DNA from: Thermoguttaceae bacterium
GTDB taxonomy: Bacteria; Planctomycetota; Planctomycetia; Pirellulales; Thermoguttaceae
Assembly (NCBI GenBank): GCA_017937685.1
Contig: JAGBDD010000046.1
Coordinates: forward strand, 1-47,044
Length of the DNA stretch: 47,044 bases
Direction: 5' to 3'
Shown in pieces: positions 17,774 through 26,555 of this stretch. The notes beneath the pieces were generated by a model. That model searched no databases. It saw only the letters and a program-made list of their open reading frames with translations, and had not been told where the DNA came from. The number at the start of each line of letters is the position of its first letter. Within the stretch, counting starts at the first letter, position 1. The position numbers were made by a program, and so were the translations under genes.

Positions 17774-18186
17774 AGAGTCGGAACGTTTTCGGACGCTTCG
17801 GGCCGCGCCGCGCCCTTCTCCGAGTTTCGCTATTTTCCCCGTTTTACGCGTTTTAACGTCGGTTCTCGCCGCGAAAAACGCTCCGCTTCGCCGTTCGATT
17901 TGCCGTCGACCGCCGCAAGCGACAAAAGAAACGTCAAAAGCGTTAAAAACGAACGCTCGGAACGCGAAACTTGGGAACGCCGCGCCGTCGCCGAACGTCT
18001 AAACGTCGCCTCGCCAACTCTTCGACGAACGCCGGGACGTCCGGCGGGCAAGCGTCGAATCCGCTTCCGTTTTCCGTCGACCGCCGCTTTTTTCGCCGGT
18101 CGCCGACGCGCCGTTTCGGACGTTTTCCCGTCGAGCGCCGCGTTTCCGGAAGCCGAGTTGAACCAGCAACGGAGCGAAACAAGACG

Positions 18187-20031
18187 ATGACCAAGAGCTT
18201 ATTTTCCCGCCGATCGAACGCCCTGTCGCCGCGCCGCGGTTTTACGCTTCTCGAAATTTTGACGTCGATCACGTTGGCGCTGACGCTGATGTACGCGGTC
18301 GCCCGCATTTTCAGCTCCGTCGGCGGCTCGATGAACGAAACGATGAGTTCGATGGAAATGTCGAACGCGCTGCGCAACGCGAAAAACCGCTTGACCGCCG
18401 ACCTCGAAGCGACGTCGGTAACGCTCGCCCCGCCGCGCAACTCCCGTCGCGACGAAGGGTTCTTCTGTTACGTCGAAGGAATGGGCGGCCCGTTCAACCG
18501 CGTCGCGCCGGCGGCGCCCGTCGGAAACGGCGGAAATCCGTTTTCCGTCGGCGACGTCGCGATCGACTTGGAACGCTTCCAAACGACGAACGACGTCGAC
18601 GCGAACGGCGTCGCGGAAGCGGTCGACACGACGGTCGGCGACCTCGACGATATTCTCTCCTTCACCGCGAAAGCGCCGGACGGTCAGCCGTTCCGCGGAC
18701 GTTTTATCGAACCGGTTTACGCGACCGCGACCGACGCCAACGGGAACGTTTATAAACAAATCGTCGACGGCGTCCCGACGACGATCGAATCGGAATACGC
18801 CGAAATCGTTTGGTTCGTTCGCGGAACGACGCTCTACCGTCGCGTCCTGCCGCTCGTCTCGAACGAACGCCTCCAAGAAAGCTTCGAAGCGCTGAAACAA
18901 GCGTCCTTCATTTCCGACTCCCCGTTCGCGGGCGTCGCGTATGAAAACCTTCGACACGGCTTCGGTTTTTACCAATTCTACGACGTTTCCGTTCATATGG
19001 GCGCGGACGGCGTTCTTGTCGCGAACACGCTCGGCGACCTTTCGAACCGCGAAAACCGTTACTTCTATTGGAACTCCTGCGGTCAAGCGCTCCATCCTGA
19101 CGCTTCCAATTTGGAGCGCGGCCCCTTCCCGTTGCACGGCGCGAACGGCGCTTGGTATTGGCTCCGAACGGCGACGCTCCAAGAAAGCGCGGCGCCTAAT
19201 TTCCGCGCGGGCGCTCCGTTTGGGCGGCATAGCGACGCTCGCGATTCGCAAGTAAAAATCGCCGACGGTTCCTTCAACGGCGCGGCGCGTTCGGACGTCG
19301 ACTCGACCGGCGGCGCCGGAAGCGGTTTCCGCAACGACGGAACGACAAACGACGCGTTTTGGGCCGGTTTCCAACAGGAACTGTCGTTGACGACGGACGG
19401 CTCGACCGCGTTGGCGTCGGGAACGTACTCGGCGAACGCGCTTCCGGTTCTTGGCGCGCCGTTCATTAATTACTGGGATTCGCCGCACGTTTGGGATCAA
19501 GTCGATTTCGAAACCGGCGACCTCCGCCGCAACGCCGAAGACCTCCGCGCCAACGGTTACAACAAAGACCTGACGCTTAACCAAGACGTAATGTTGACGA
19601 ACGTTATTAGCTTTAACGTTCGCGTTTGGGACGAAAGCGAAAACGCTTACGTCGACCTCGGTTCCGGCGTCGCGAGCGGCGAAGCGGTCGCCGACGACCC
19701 GAACGACTTGCGCTCTTTCGGGCGTTGGTCGGATTATACGAACTCGCTCTTCCTCCCTTGCGTTTACGACACTTGGACGGAGCAGTATCAGCGCGACCTT
19801 TACCTTTACGACGATTATATGTCCGCGACCGTCGCCGGTTACGTCCGTAAAGCCAACGGTTCGCTCGCCGACGTTCCGCTCGACGCAACCCCGACTTCGG
19901 CGCAACTCCAAAATTACCCGCCGCCTTACGACGTTCCGCTCAAGAGCGTTCAAATCGAGATTCGCGTCTTCGACCCGCGCTCGAAAGCGATTCGCCAATC
20001 GACGTTCGTCGTCGACCTGTCGAAAATCTAA
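18187..20031 (+). CDS. Prepilin-type N-terminal cleavage/methylation domain protein
   Basis: 614 aa. The type IV prepilin leader is clear: a basic stretch ending SPRRG, cleavage before FTLLE, Glu at mature position 5, then a hydrophobic helix (ILTSITLALTLMYAVARIF). The remainder is long, Asn/Asp/Gly-rich and acidic, not recognised. A prepilin peptidase should process it before insertion into a pilus or type II secretion pseudopilus. At 614 aa it is much larger than usual pseudopilins, although GspJ/GspK-like minor subunits can be long. The upstream in-frame extension from 17971 is rejected because leaders of this class are short. It is followed by a terminator, so monocistronic. Confidence 0.8.
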   Translation: MTKSLFSRRSNALSPRRGFTLLEILTSITLALTLMYAVARIFSSVGGSMNETMSSMEMSNALRNAKNRLTADLEATSVTLAPPRNSRRDEGFFCYVEGMGGPFNRVAPAAPVGNGGNPFSVGDVAIDLERFQTTNDVDANGVAEAVDTTVGDLDDILSFTAKAPDGQPFRGRFIEPVYATATDANGNVYKQIVDGVPTTIESEYAEIVWFVRGTTLYRRVLPLVSNERLQESFEALKQASFISDSPFAGVAYENLRHGFGFYQFYDVSVHMGADGVLVANTLGDLSNRENRYFYWNSCGQALHPDASNLERGPFPLHGANGAWYWLRTATLQESAAPNFRAGAPFGRHSDARDSQVKIADGSFNGAARSDVDSTGGAGSGFRNDGTTNDAFWAGFQQELSLTTDGSTALASGTYSANALPVLGAPFINYWDSPHVWDQVDFETGDLRRNAEDLRANGYNKDLTLNQDVMLTNVISFNVRVWDESENAYVDLGSGVASGEAVADDPNDLRSFGRWSDYTNSLFLPCVYDTWTEQYQRDLYLYDDYMSATVAGYVRKANGSLADVPLDATPTSAQLQNYPPPYDVPLKSVQIEIRVFDPRSKAIRQSTFVVDLSKI

Positions 20032-20069
20032 GCGGCGACAAACGTTAGTTTAACGCGCCCAATCGAACG

Positions 20070-20111
20070 AAAACCGGCGAGAGCGTTTTTAAGCGTTCCC
20101 GCCGGTTTTTC
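20070..20111 (+). terminator. Terminator after the prepilin-like gene
   Basis: AAAACCGGCG at 20070-20079 pairs with CGCCGGTTTT at 20100-20109; an inner GAGCG/CGTTC-type pairing extends the hairpin. A T-run follows. Confidence 0.8.
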
Positions 20112-20129
20112 TTTCTTGCCGACGCGGGC

Positions 20130-20158
20130 TTGACAACGGTTTAAACCTATGTTATGTT
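20130..20158 (+). promoter_or_regulatory. hicAB promoter with palindromic operator candidate
   Basis: -35 TTGACA, 17-base spacer, -10 TATGTT. The spacer contains the perfect 10-bp palindrome GGTTTAAACC (20138-20147), where a HicB ribbon-helix-helix dimer could repress the operon. Confidence 0.7.
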
Positions 20159-20195
20159 TAATGTATAAAACGACAAGAAAATTAAAAGGCCGCTT

Positions 20196-20396
20196 ATGAA
20201 TTATCGCGAGCTAATCAAAGAACTTAAAAAATTGGGTTGGACGTTCGACCGCCAAGGTAATGGAAGCCATGAATTTTACGTCAACCCCGATTTCGACTAT
20301 GTTATCGTCGTCGCGAATCACGGAAGCAAAGAGATACCGACGGGAACGGCGAACCGTATCTTAAAAGACGCGCGCGGCGAAGGTCGGCAAAAATAA
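20196..20396 (+). CDS. hicA: HicA-type mRNA interferase toxin
   Basis: 66 aa, YcfA/HicA family with a double-stranded-RNA-binding-like fold. Key features are the N-terminal ELIKELKKLGWTFDRQ, the catalytic His25 in GNGSHEFYV, and the closing NHGSKEIPTGTANRILKDA. HicA cleaves mRNA when free of its antitoxin. AAAGG precedes the ATG by seven bases. The hicB gene follows after 17 bp in the usual toxin-first order, so the pair is a complete type II toxin-antitoxin system. Confidence 0.95.
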   Translation: MNYRELIKELKKLGWTFDRQGNGSHEFYVNPDFDYVIVVANHGSKEIPTGTANRILKDARGEGRQK

Positions 20397-20413
20397 TATA
20401 AGGAGCGAGAACA

Positions 20414-20818
20414 ATGTTGAAAGCAAGATACGTTTTCCCGGTCGTTTTTGAATACGACGCGAACGTCGGGTACGGCGTTTCCGTTCCCGATCTTCACGCT
20501 TATTCGGACGGTCGCGCGTTCGAGGAAGCGGTCGCGAACGCCAAAGACGCGATCGCCGCCGTTTTGTACGATATGCATAAACGAGGCGTCGAAGTTCCGG
20601 AGCCGTCGCCGATTACGGAAATCGAGTTGGCGGAAAACGAGCGACTTTGCGCGGTCGAAGTCGATATGGTTCGCTACGCCGACGCGCTTAAACAGCGAAG
20701 CGTCAACCGAACCGTTACCCTTCCCTGCTGGCTCAACGACGAAGCGAAGAAAAGCGGAATCAATATTTCACAACTGCTTCAAACCGCGCTCATACAAACG
20801 CTTGCGTTGCAAAAATAA
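20414..20818 (+). CDS. hicB: HicB-type antitoxin
   Basis: 134 aa. Residues ~1-60 form the partly degraded RNase-H-like HicB domain (FPVVFEYDANVGYGVSVPDL, then the EEAVANAKDAI helix), which neutralises HicA. Residues ~95-134 form a DNA-binding ribbon-helix-helix (NRTVTLPCWLNDEAKKSGIN...), so this antitoxin should also repress its own promoter. AAGGAG precedes the ATG. It is separated from hicA by 17 bp and ends before a strong bidirectional terminator. Confidence 0.95.
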   Translation: MLKARYVFPVVFEYDANVGYGVSVPDLHAYSDGRAFEEAVANAKDAIAAVLYDMHKRGVEVPEPSPITEIELAENERLCAVEVDMVRYADALKQRSVNRTVTLPCWLNDEAKKSGINISQLLQTALIQTLALQK

Positions 20819-20844
20819 AATAGCCGCTATTTCCCCGCCGCCGA

Positions 20845-20880
20845 TAAAAAAAGCGTCGAGTTTTCGCTCGACGCTTTTTC
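20845..20880. terminator. Bidirectional terminator between hicB and flxA
   Basis: AAAAAGCGTCGAG (ending 20860) pairs with CTCGACGCTTTTT (20867-20879) around six bases. A- and T-runs on both sides serve the two converging operons. Confidence 0.9.
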
Positions 20881-20914
20881 GCTTTTCGCTCGGAACGCTA
20901 ACCGTTCGCGACGA

Positions 20915-21745
20915 TTAGAAGTCGTCCGGGAGTTCCTTCATATCGGCCAACGTGAAGACCGGGCCCTCTTTGCAGACGTAAACCGAACCGCAGTTGCAAC
21001 GCCCACACTTGCCGAGGCCGCACTTCATACGGTTTTCCAAGCTCGTAAAGATCGCGTCGTCGCTAAACCCGCTCTTTTCGAGAACCGGGAGCGAGAACTT
21101 GATCATGATCGGCGGCCCGACGACCAGCGCGACCGAGTTGTCGCCCGAAACGCCCGCTTCGCCGAGAACCGTCGGCACGAAACCGACGCGACCGTCCCAA
21201 TCCGGCGTTTCCCCACCCGGGTCGACCGTCTTCAACACGTCGACGTTCGGATACTTCGCCCATTCGTCGAGTTCGCTCTTGCAAACCAAGTCGCCGACGG
21301 TGCGCGCGCCGTACACGATCGTGATTTTGCCGTATTTTTCGCGGTTTTCCAAGGCGTATTGAATCGCGCAACGAATCGGCGGCATCGCGATCCCGCCCGC
21401 GACGAAAACAAGGTTCTTGCCTTCCCACTCTTTCATCGGGTACGAGTTGCCGTACGGGCCGCGGAAGCCGATCGTGTCGCCCGGCTCGACGTCCCACATA
21501 CGCTCGGTAACGCGCCCGGTCTTGCGGAAGCAGAACTCGATGTATTTTTTCGAGTTCGAGCAGCAAATGTTAAACGTCGACTCGCCGACGCCGAAAACCG
21601 AGTAAAGGCCGAATTGCCCGATGTTGAACTTGAACTCCGCCGCTTTTTCCGGATCGCGGAACCAGATGCGAACGCGCTTGACGTCCGCCGTTTCCTGCGT
21701 AACTTCAAGGACTTCCATCGCGTCCGGCTTGTAAATATTTTCCAT
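20915..21745 (-). CDS. flxA: FlxA-like FAD/NAD(P)-binding oxidoreductase
   Basis: 276 aa of the ferredoxin-NADP reductase superfamily, close in layout to sulfhydrogenase gamma/AsrB and DHOD electron-transfer subunits. Residues ~1-105 bind FAD, ~110-235 bind NAD(P)H (VFVAGGIAMPPIRCAI), and the C-terminal CGLGKCGRCNCG...C motif holds a [2Fe-2S] cluster. In the hdr-flx system this subunit takes electrons from NADH. It is last of the minus-strand hdrCB...hdrA-flxDCBA series and follows flxB by 71 bp with its own AAGGAAG ribosome site. The symbol is assigned by family and gene order. Confidence 0.85.
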   Translation of the reverse strand: MENIYKPDAMEVLEVTQETADVKRVRIWFRDPEKAAEFKFNIGQFGLYSVFGVGESTFNICCSNSKKYIEFCFRKTGRVTERMWDVEPGDTIGFRGPYGNSYPMKEWEGKNLVFVAGGIAMPPIRCAIQYALENREKYGKITIVYGARTVGDLVCKSELDEWAKYPNVDVLKTVDPGGETPDWDGRVGFVPTVLGEAGVSGDNSVALVVGPPIMIKFSLPVLEKSGFSDDAIFTSLENRMKCGLGKCGRCNCGSVYVCKEGPVFTLADMKELPDDF

Positions 21746-21816
21746 TGTTCTTCCTTCGTGTCCGCGGCGCGCCGTCGGAAAGAAGCGCGCCGCGTTTTAA
21801 TCGAGTCGAATTCTCG

Positions 21817-22830
21817 TTAGTCTTCTTGGTTTTGAACGACGTCGGCGTTCAACGTTTCGAGCGCCGGACGAACGCCGAACGACGCGCCGCACGAACGCGA
21901 GCAGTTGCCGCAACCGGTGCAGAGGTAAGGGCCGAATTTCCCGGGATAAATCGAGAATTTATGCGTCAAACGCTGACGTTGGCGCTTCCCTTGCGTCGAG
22001 CGCGGGTTGTGTCCGGACGCGTGCAGAGTGAACATGCCGGCTTGGCAAGCATCCCAGTTCTTGACGCGTTGGCCCTTCGAGTACGAGCCTTCGTCGACGA
22101 TATCGAAGCAGTGGCACGTCGGACAGACGTAAGCGCAGGCGCCGCAACCGACGCAACGCAACGACAGCTTTTCCCACTCCGGCGACCCAAAGTTTTCGGT
22201 GATCCAAACGGCGACCTTTTCGACGTCGAAATCGCACGTCGGCGGAGCGCAAGCGGAACCGGTTTTGTCCGATTCGGTCGCGATTCCGGCGAAGAGCGCG
22301 GCGCCTTTGTCGGTGAACGTTCGCACTTCGAACGAACCGTCGCCGAGGTCGAAGAGCATCGCGTCGGAACCGGCTTGGTTGTCCGGGCCGCCGTCGACCG
22401 CCGCGCAGAAGCAGTGCGCGTCCGTCTCTTTGCAGGCGAACGTAACGACCGTCGTCTTGGCGCGGCGTTGTTGGAAAAAGCGGTCTTGATAGTCCCAACC
22501 GAAGAGCGGGTCCAAAATCGGGAGCGCCGCCGCGTCGCACGGACGGGCGCCGATAATGATTTGGTCGTCTTCAAAGTCCGGCGCGTCGATCACTTCGACG
22601 TCGTTTCCCTTGCGAACGAAGGTGAAAATGACTTCGTGCTTCGGGAAGAAAAATTCCTTAATCGAGTTCTGAACGCGAACTTGCGGCGCGAACGTCGCTT
22701 GCGCGGCGTCGGAGATTTCTTTGAAGGAAACCAAACCGCCGTCGACGACCGGCGCGACGACGCGAGCGCCCGCGCTCAATTTGTCGGCGGCCAGTTTCTT
22801 TAATTGTTCCAGCGTAACGACTTGGCTCAT
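21817..22830 (-). CDS. flxB: FlxB-like iron-sulfur subunit (sulfhydrogenase beta/AsrA type)
   Basis: 337 aa. The C-terminal third carries two [4Fe-4S] motifs, CVGCGACAYVCPTCHCFD and CTGCGNCSRSC. The N-terminal ~220 residues match the hydrogenase/sulfite-reductase electron-transfer subunit pattern, including IIGARPCDAAALPILDPLF and extra cysteines. It should relay electrons between FlxA and the rest of the complex. Its ATG overlaps the stop codon of the upstream gene (ATGA at 22827-22830), so the two are translationally coupled. Which of the two iron-sulfur subunits is FlxB and which FlxC is assigned by order only. Confidence 0.82.
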   Translation of the reverse strand: MSQVVTLEQLKKLAADKLSAGARVVAPVVDGGLVSFKEISDAAQATFAPQVRVQNSIKEFFFPKHEVIFTFVRKGNDVEVIDAPDFEDDQIIIGARPCDAAALPILDPLFGWDYQDRFFQQRRAKTTVVTFACKETDAHCFCAAVDGGPDNQAGSDAMLFDLGDGSFEVRTFTDKGAALFAGIATESDKTGSACAPPTCDFDVEKVAVWITENFGSPEWEKLSLRCVGCGACAYVCPTCHCFDIVDEGSYSKGQRVKNWDACQAGMFTLHASGHNPRSTQGKRQRQRLTHKFSIYPGKFGPYLCTGCGNCSRSCGASFGVRPALETLNADVVQNQED

Positions 22831-23723
22831 CGGATGAATTCCTCCTTATCGTTCTCGGCGTAAGTCCCGATCAGCGGCGCGGCGCCGAGTTCTTTCCCGG
22901 CGACGTAACCGAATTGTTCGTCGGCGGCGTTCGCGAGCGTCAAGTTCAACAAATCGAGGTCGATCCCGGCGGGGCAAGCGGCGGAGCAGGCGCCGCAACC
23001 GACGCAACGACCGGCCAAGTGGAACGCGCGCAGAATGTTCCAAGCGAAGTTCCCTTTGAGAGTGGCCGACGTGTCGATCCGCGTCGGACGGTTTTTGTCG
23101 GCGACGCAACGGTTGCAGTAGCAAAGCGGGCAGCTTTGGCGGCAAGCGTGGCAGCGAACGCAACGCGAAAATTCGTCGCGCCAATATTGGAAGCGCTCTT
23201 CCGGCGTTTTTTGGAGAAGCGCGGCCAACTTCGCTTGTTTCCCGGCGGTCTTGGCGTTCGGCGCGTTCGCGGCGTCGAGTTCGGCGGCCTTCGCGGCGTC
23301 GCCAATGAGAATATCGACGTTTTGCGCGGCGTGTTCGACGCACGTAACGCATTTATCGAGAAGGGTTCCGGTCGCGACGCCGCTAGCGTCCGCGCCTTGG
23401 ATTCCTTCGCAAACGACGCCGACAACAACGACGTTTTCGCGGTCGATTTGGCCTTCGTTCGCCAACACGACGACGGCGCGAGCGTCGCAACCTTTCACGA
23501 CGATCGCCGGTTTGCCGAGCGCTTTCACTTCCGGGCGCGAAAGGTGAACGGCGAGATTTTGACGACATTCGGCGTTCCAAACGAGGCGGTCGACTTCGCT
23601 CGGGTCCGTAACGAAAACCGCTCCGACCGCGCCGCCGACGCCGACGCGTCCGTACCCGATCGCGACGTCGACGGTCTTCTCTTCGAGAAGTTTCCGAATC
23701 GCGTTTCTAAGTTGATTTTCCAT
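22827..23723 (-). CDS. flxC: FlxC-like iron-sulfur subunit with FrhB-like N-terminus
   Basis: 298 aa. Residues ~1-140 resemble the beta subunit of F420-reducing enzymes (VVKGCDARAVVVLANEGQI, CVTC). Residues ~190-270 carry a dicluster: CVRCHACRQSCPLCYCNRC and CVGCGACSAACPAG. It is a cytoplasmic electron carrier of the presumed Flx complex. The stop overlaps the start of the next gene by four bases. The ribosome site is weak. A 94-bp gap separates it from flxD, all on one strand. Confidence 0.82.
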   Translation of the reverse strand: MENQLRNAIRKLLEEKTVDVAIGYGRVGVGGAVGAVFVTDPSEVDRLVWNAECRQNLAVHLSRPEVKALGKPAIVVKGCDARAVVVLANEGQIDRENVVVVGVVCEGIQGADASGVATGTLLDKCVTCVEHAAQNVDILIGDAAKAAELDAANAPNAKTAGKQAKLAALLQKTPEERFQYWRDEFSRCVRCHACRQSCPLCYCNRCVADKNRPTRIDTSATLKGNFAWNILRAFHLAGRCVGCGACSAACPAGIDLDLLNLTLANAADEQFGYVAGKELGAAPLIGTYAENDKEEFIR

Positions 23724-23817
23724 AATATTTTATCGTTTACTCGTTAATCGTTTTATTCGATACGCGAGGTTCGCCGTCGCCGTCGGCGGTCGAACCGTGC
23801 TTCGCGGCGGGGCGACG

Positions 23818-24267
23818 TTACTTTTCGGCGACGATCGCTTTGTAATCTTCGTAAGGGCCGAGTTCGCGGGTCTTTTCGACGATCTCGGTAACGAGCTTTT
23901 GGAACTTCGCGCCTTCGGCGGCGGAAATCCAGGAGAAGTGAACGCGGCGCGAGTCGACGCCAAGCGTGTCGAGGAGTTCGCGGAAGAGCCCCCAACGACG
24001 ACGGGCGTGGAAGTTCCCGGCGGCGTAGTGGCAGTCGCCCGGGTGGCAACCGGAAACAAGCACCGCGTCGGCGCCGACCTCAAACGCCTTCACGAGGAGG
24101 TTAAAGTCGACGCGCCCGGTGCAGGGCAAACGAACGATGCGGACGTTAGCCGGGTATTCGAGGCGGTTCGTGCCGGCCAAGTCGGCGCCCAAATAGGTGC
24201 ACCAGTTGCAAACGAACGCGACGATTTTCGGCTCGAAACCGCCGGTTGTTTTCGTTTCGGGATTCAT
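23818..24267 (-). CDS. flxD: FlxD/MvhD-like [2Fe-2S] electron-transfer subunit
   Basis: 149 aa. The MvhD signature is complete: FVCNWCTYLGADLAG, VRIVRLPCTGRVD, VLVSGCHPGDCHYAAGN. In methanogens MvhD passes electrons from the hydrogenase to HdrA; in Flx systems the homologue passes them from the flavin module to HdrA. Its position directly after hdrA fits that role. AAGGA lies about 11 bases before the ATG. The 189-bp gap from hdrA contains two inverted repeats. Confidence 0.9.
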   Translation of the reverse strand: MNPETKTTGGFEPKIVAFVCNWCTYLGADLAGTNRLEYPANVRIVRLPCTGRVDFNLLVKAFEVGADAVLVSGCHPGDCHYAAGNFHARRRWGLFRELLDTLGVDSRRVHFSWISAAEGAKFQKLVTEIVEKTRELGPYEDYKAIVAEK

Positions 24268-24310
24268 AAAATAAGTCCTTATAATCGCGGCGTCGGTCGC
24301 CGTCGACTCG

Positions 24311-24355
24311 CTCCGCCGAGATTAAAGGCGGAGTCGCGACGTCGCGGCGACGTCG
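24311..24355 (-). other. Two inverted repeats in the hdrA-flxD gap
   Basis: CTCCGCC / GGCGGAG (24311-24317, 24327-24333; nine-base loop) lies next to two copies of the self-complementary CGACGTCG (24337-24344, 24348-24355). On the minus strand the first hairpin lies 44 bases before the flxD ATG. There is no T-run, so RNA processing or stability is more likely than termination. Confidence 0.4.
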
Positions 24356-24456
24356 GCCAATAAACGTTTATTCCGTTTGCGGTTGGCGACTCGGGGCCCC
24401 GCCGTTTCCGCTCGACGCGGTTCGACGGGGCGTTCGAGTTCGACCGGTCGTCGGCG

Positions 24457-26514
24457 TTAGTCGGCCAACGACTCGACTTGCGCGTAAATTTGGTCGTCGG
24501 TGAAACCGATGAGGTCGACCGATTTCGACGGGCAGACGGCGACGCAGGTGCCGCACCCCATGCAGAGACCGGGGTTGACGCGCGACGTCGTTTTGACCAA
24601 GTTGCCGTTGCGGTCGCGAATTTCTTCCTTCGTAATCGCTTGGAACGGGCAGGCTTTGACGCAAGCGCCGCAGGACGCGCAGAGGCGTTCGTCGACGCGG
24701 GCGATTTCCGGTTCGCGCGTCAAGTTCGGTTGGCTCAACATAATGAGAACCTTGCCCGCCGCCGCGGACGCTTGCGCGACCGTTTCCGGAATGTCTTTCG
24801 GGCCTTGGCAAGCGCCGCAGACGAAAACGCCCGCCGCGTTCGTTTCGACCGGACGAAGTTTCGGGTGCGATTCGCTCAAGAAACCGTATTCGTCGTACCC
24901 GACCGACAGCTTTTGCGCCAGTTGCGGCGCGCCGGTCGTCGGCGTCATCGCGCAAGCCAAGACGACCATATCGGCTTCGACGACGACCGGTTTGCCGGAC
25001 AGCGTGTCGGCGCCGTACACCATCAGCTTCTTGACGCCGTCGACCGTTTGCTCTTCGATTTTCGAAACGCGGCCGCGGTGGTAAATCGCGCCGTCTTGCT
25101 CGATCGCGCGGCGGACGAACTCGTCGTATTTCTTCCCGCCGGAACGAATGTCCATATAGAAAACGTGCGCTTCGCCGTCGTGCACCTTGTGCTTGTAGAG
25201 CATCGTGTGCTTGGCGGTGTACATACAGCAAATCTTCGAGCAGTACGTGATCCCCTTGGCGTTGTCGCGACTTCCGACGCATTGAATGAAGACGATCTTC
25301 TCCGGAACGCGCCCGTCTGACGGTCGCAACGGCTCGCCGCCGGTCGGGCCGGACGCCGAAATGATGCGCTCGAATTGGAGCGAATCGACGACGTCCTTAT
25401 ATTTGCCGTAACCGTATTCGGCGTAGCCTTGGATATTCGGGTTTTCCTGCTCTTTGCCGATGCTGTAGAGCTGGTACCCGGTCGCGACGACGATGGCGCC
25501 GACTTCGATTTCGATCAGTTCGTCTTGGTCGTGGAAATTGATCGCGTTGGCGGCGCATTGCTTTTGGCAGACGCCGCAAAGCTCTTTGCCGTTCTTCATA
25601 CTCTTGAGGCGCAGGCAGTTTTCCGCGTCGACCGTCGGGCGCGCCGGAACCGCTTGCGGGAACGGAACGTAAATCGCGGAGCGTTTGCCGAGCTTCTTGT
25701 CGTGACCGAACCCAAGGTTGAAGTCGAACGCGTTGTCGATTTTGCCCTTCATCGGGCAAGCGTTCCAGCAGGCGCCGCAACCGGTGCATTTCGTAATATC
25801 GACGTAACGCGCCTTTTTGCGAATCGTAACCTTGAAGTTGCCGACGTAACCGTCGACTTTCTCGACTTCGCAGTACGTCATCAACTTAATGTTCGGGTGT
25901 TGGCCGACTTCGACCATACGCGGCGTCAGAATACATTGCGAGCAGTCGAGCGTCGGGAACGTTTCGGAGAGGCCCGCCATCTTGCCGCCGACCGACGGCT
26001 CTTTTTCGACGACGACGACTTCGACGCCTCCGGCCGCGACGTCGAGCGCCGCTTGAATCCCCGCGACGCCGGCGCCGATCACGAGCGCGCGCTTCGTTAC
26101 CGGGACTTTGATCGGCTCGAGGGCGTGGTTGCGACGCACCTTTTCGACCGCCATTCCGATCAATTCGATCGCTTTCGCGGTCGCGATTTCGCGGTCGGAG
26201 TGAACCCAAGAGCATTGCTCGCGGATGTTCGCCATTTCGACCAGATACGGATTGAGGCCCGCGTTTTCCGCCGTTTTGCGGAACGTCTTCAAGTGCATAT
26301 GCGGCGAGCAGCTCGCGACGACGACGCCGGTGAGCCCGAGTTCCTTGATCTTTTCGGCGATCATATTTTGACCCGGCTCGGAACACATATACTTATAATT
26401 CAGGCTGCAGTGAACGCCGGGGAGCTTAGCCACGGCATTCGACACTGCGTCGCAATCCACGTGGCGGGCGATGTTCTCGCCGCACCAACACGTAAAAACG
26501 CCAATCTTCGCCAT
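24457..26514 (-). CDS. hdrA: Heterodisulfide reductase subunit A, flavin-bifurcating
   Basis: 685 aa, full length for HdrA. In order: the N-terminal cysteine domain (GVFTCWCGENIARHVD, YMCSEPGQ, ASCSPHMH); FAD-binding GAGVAGIQAALD (~147-158) with GGKMAGLSETFPTLDCSQC; a CTGCGACWNACP insert; a thioredoxin-reductase-like core; and a C-terminal ferredoxin domain (CASCGACVKACP, CMGCGTCVAVCP). The FAD is the bifurcation site that sends one electron to ferredoxin and one to HdrBC. The ribosome site is weak, and only 41 bp separate it from an unrelated metalloprotein gene. Confidence 0.95.
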   Translation of the reverse strand: MAKIGVFTCWCGENIARHVDCDAVSNAVAKLPGVHCSLNYKYMCSEPGQNMIAEKIKELGLTGVVVASCSPHMHLKTFRKTAENAGLNPYLVEMANIREQCSWVHSDREIATAKAIELIGMAVEKVRRNHALEPIKVPVTKRALVIGAGVAGIQAALDVAAGGVEVVVVEKEPSVGGKMAGLSETFPTLDCSQCILTPRMVEVGQHPNIKLMTYCEVEKVDGYVGNFKVTIRKKARYVDITKCTGCGACWNACPMKGKIDNAFDFNLGFGHDKKLGKRSAIYVPFPQAVPARPTVDAENCLRLKSMKNGKELCGVCQKQCAANAINFHDQDELIEIEVGAIVVATGYQLYSIGKEQENPNIQGYAEYGYGKYKDVVDSLQFERIISASGPTGGEPLRPSDGRVPEKIVFIQCVGSRDNAKGITYCSKICCMYTAKHTMLYKHKVHDGEAHVFYMDIRSGGKKYDEFVRRAIEQDGAIYHRGRVSKIEEQTVDGVKKLMVYGADTLSGKPVVVEADMVVLACAMTPTTGAPQLAQKLSVGYDEYGFLSESHPKLRPVETNAAGVFVCGACQGPKDIPETVAQASAAAGKVLIMLSQPNLTREPEIARVDERLCASCGACVKACPFQAITKEEIRDRNGNLVKTTSRVNPGLCMGCGTCVAVCPSKSVDLIGFTDDQIYAQVESLAD

Positions 26515-26555
26515 TTAATCGTCTCGTTCGTATTAATAATAACAATGAAAACGTT

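Noticed and set aside
17971..18186. N-terminal extension of the prepilin-like protein
   Set aside because: A 72-residue leader before the FTLLE site is not plausible; the ATG at 18187 gives a normal leader.
17900..18190. 96-aa ORF whose TGA overlaps the prepilin ATG
   Set aside because: The ATGA overlap is attractive, but it starts at TTG without a ribosome site and the product is a low-complexity Arg/Ser/Ala sequence with no relation to pilins.
18199..19998. 599-aa ORF antisense to the prepilin-like gene
   Set aside because: Low stop frequency on the opposite strand explains it; the plus strand has a clear prepilin leader.
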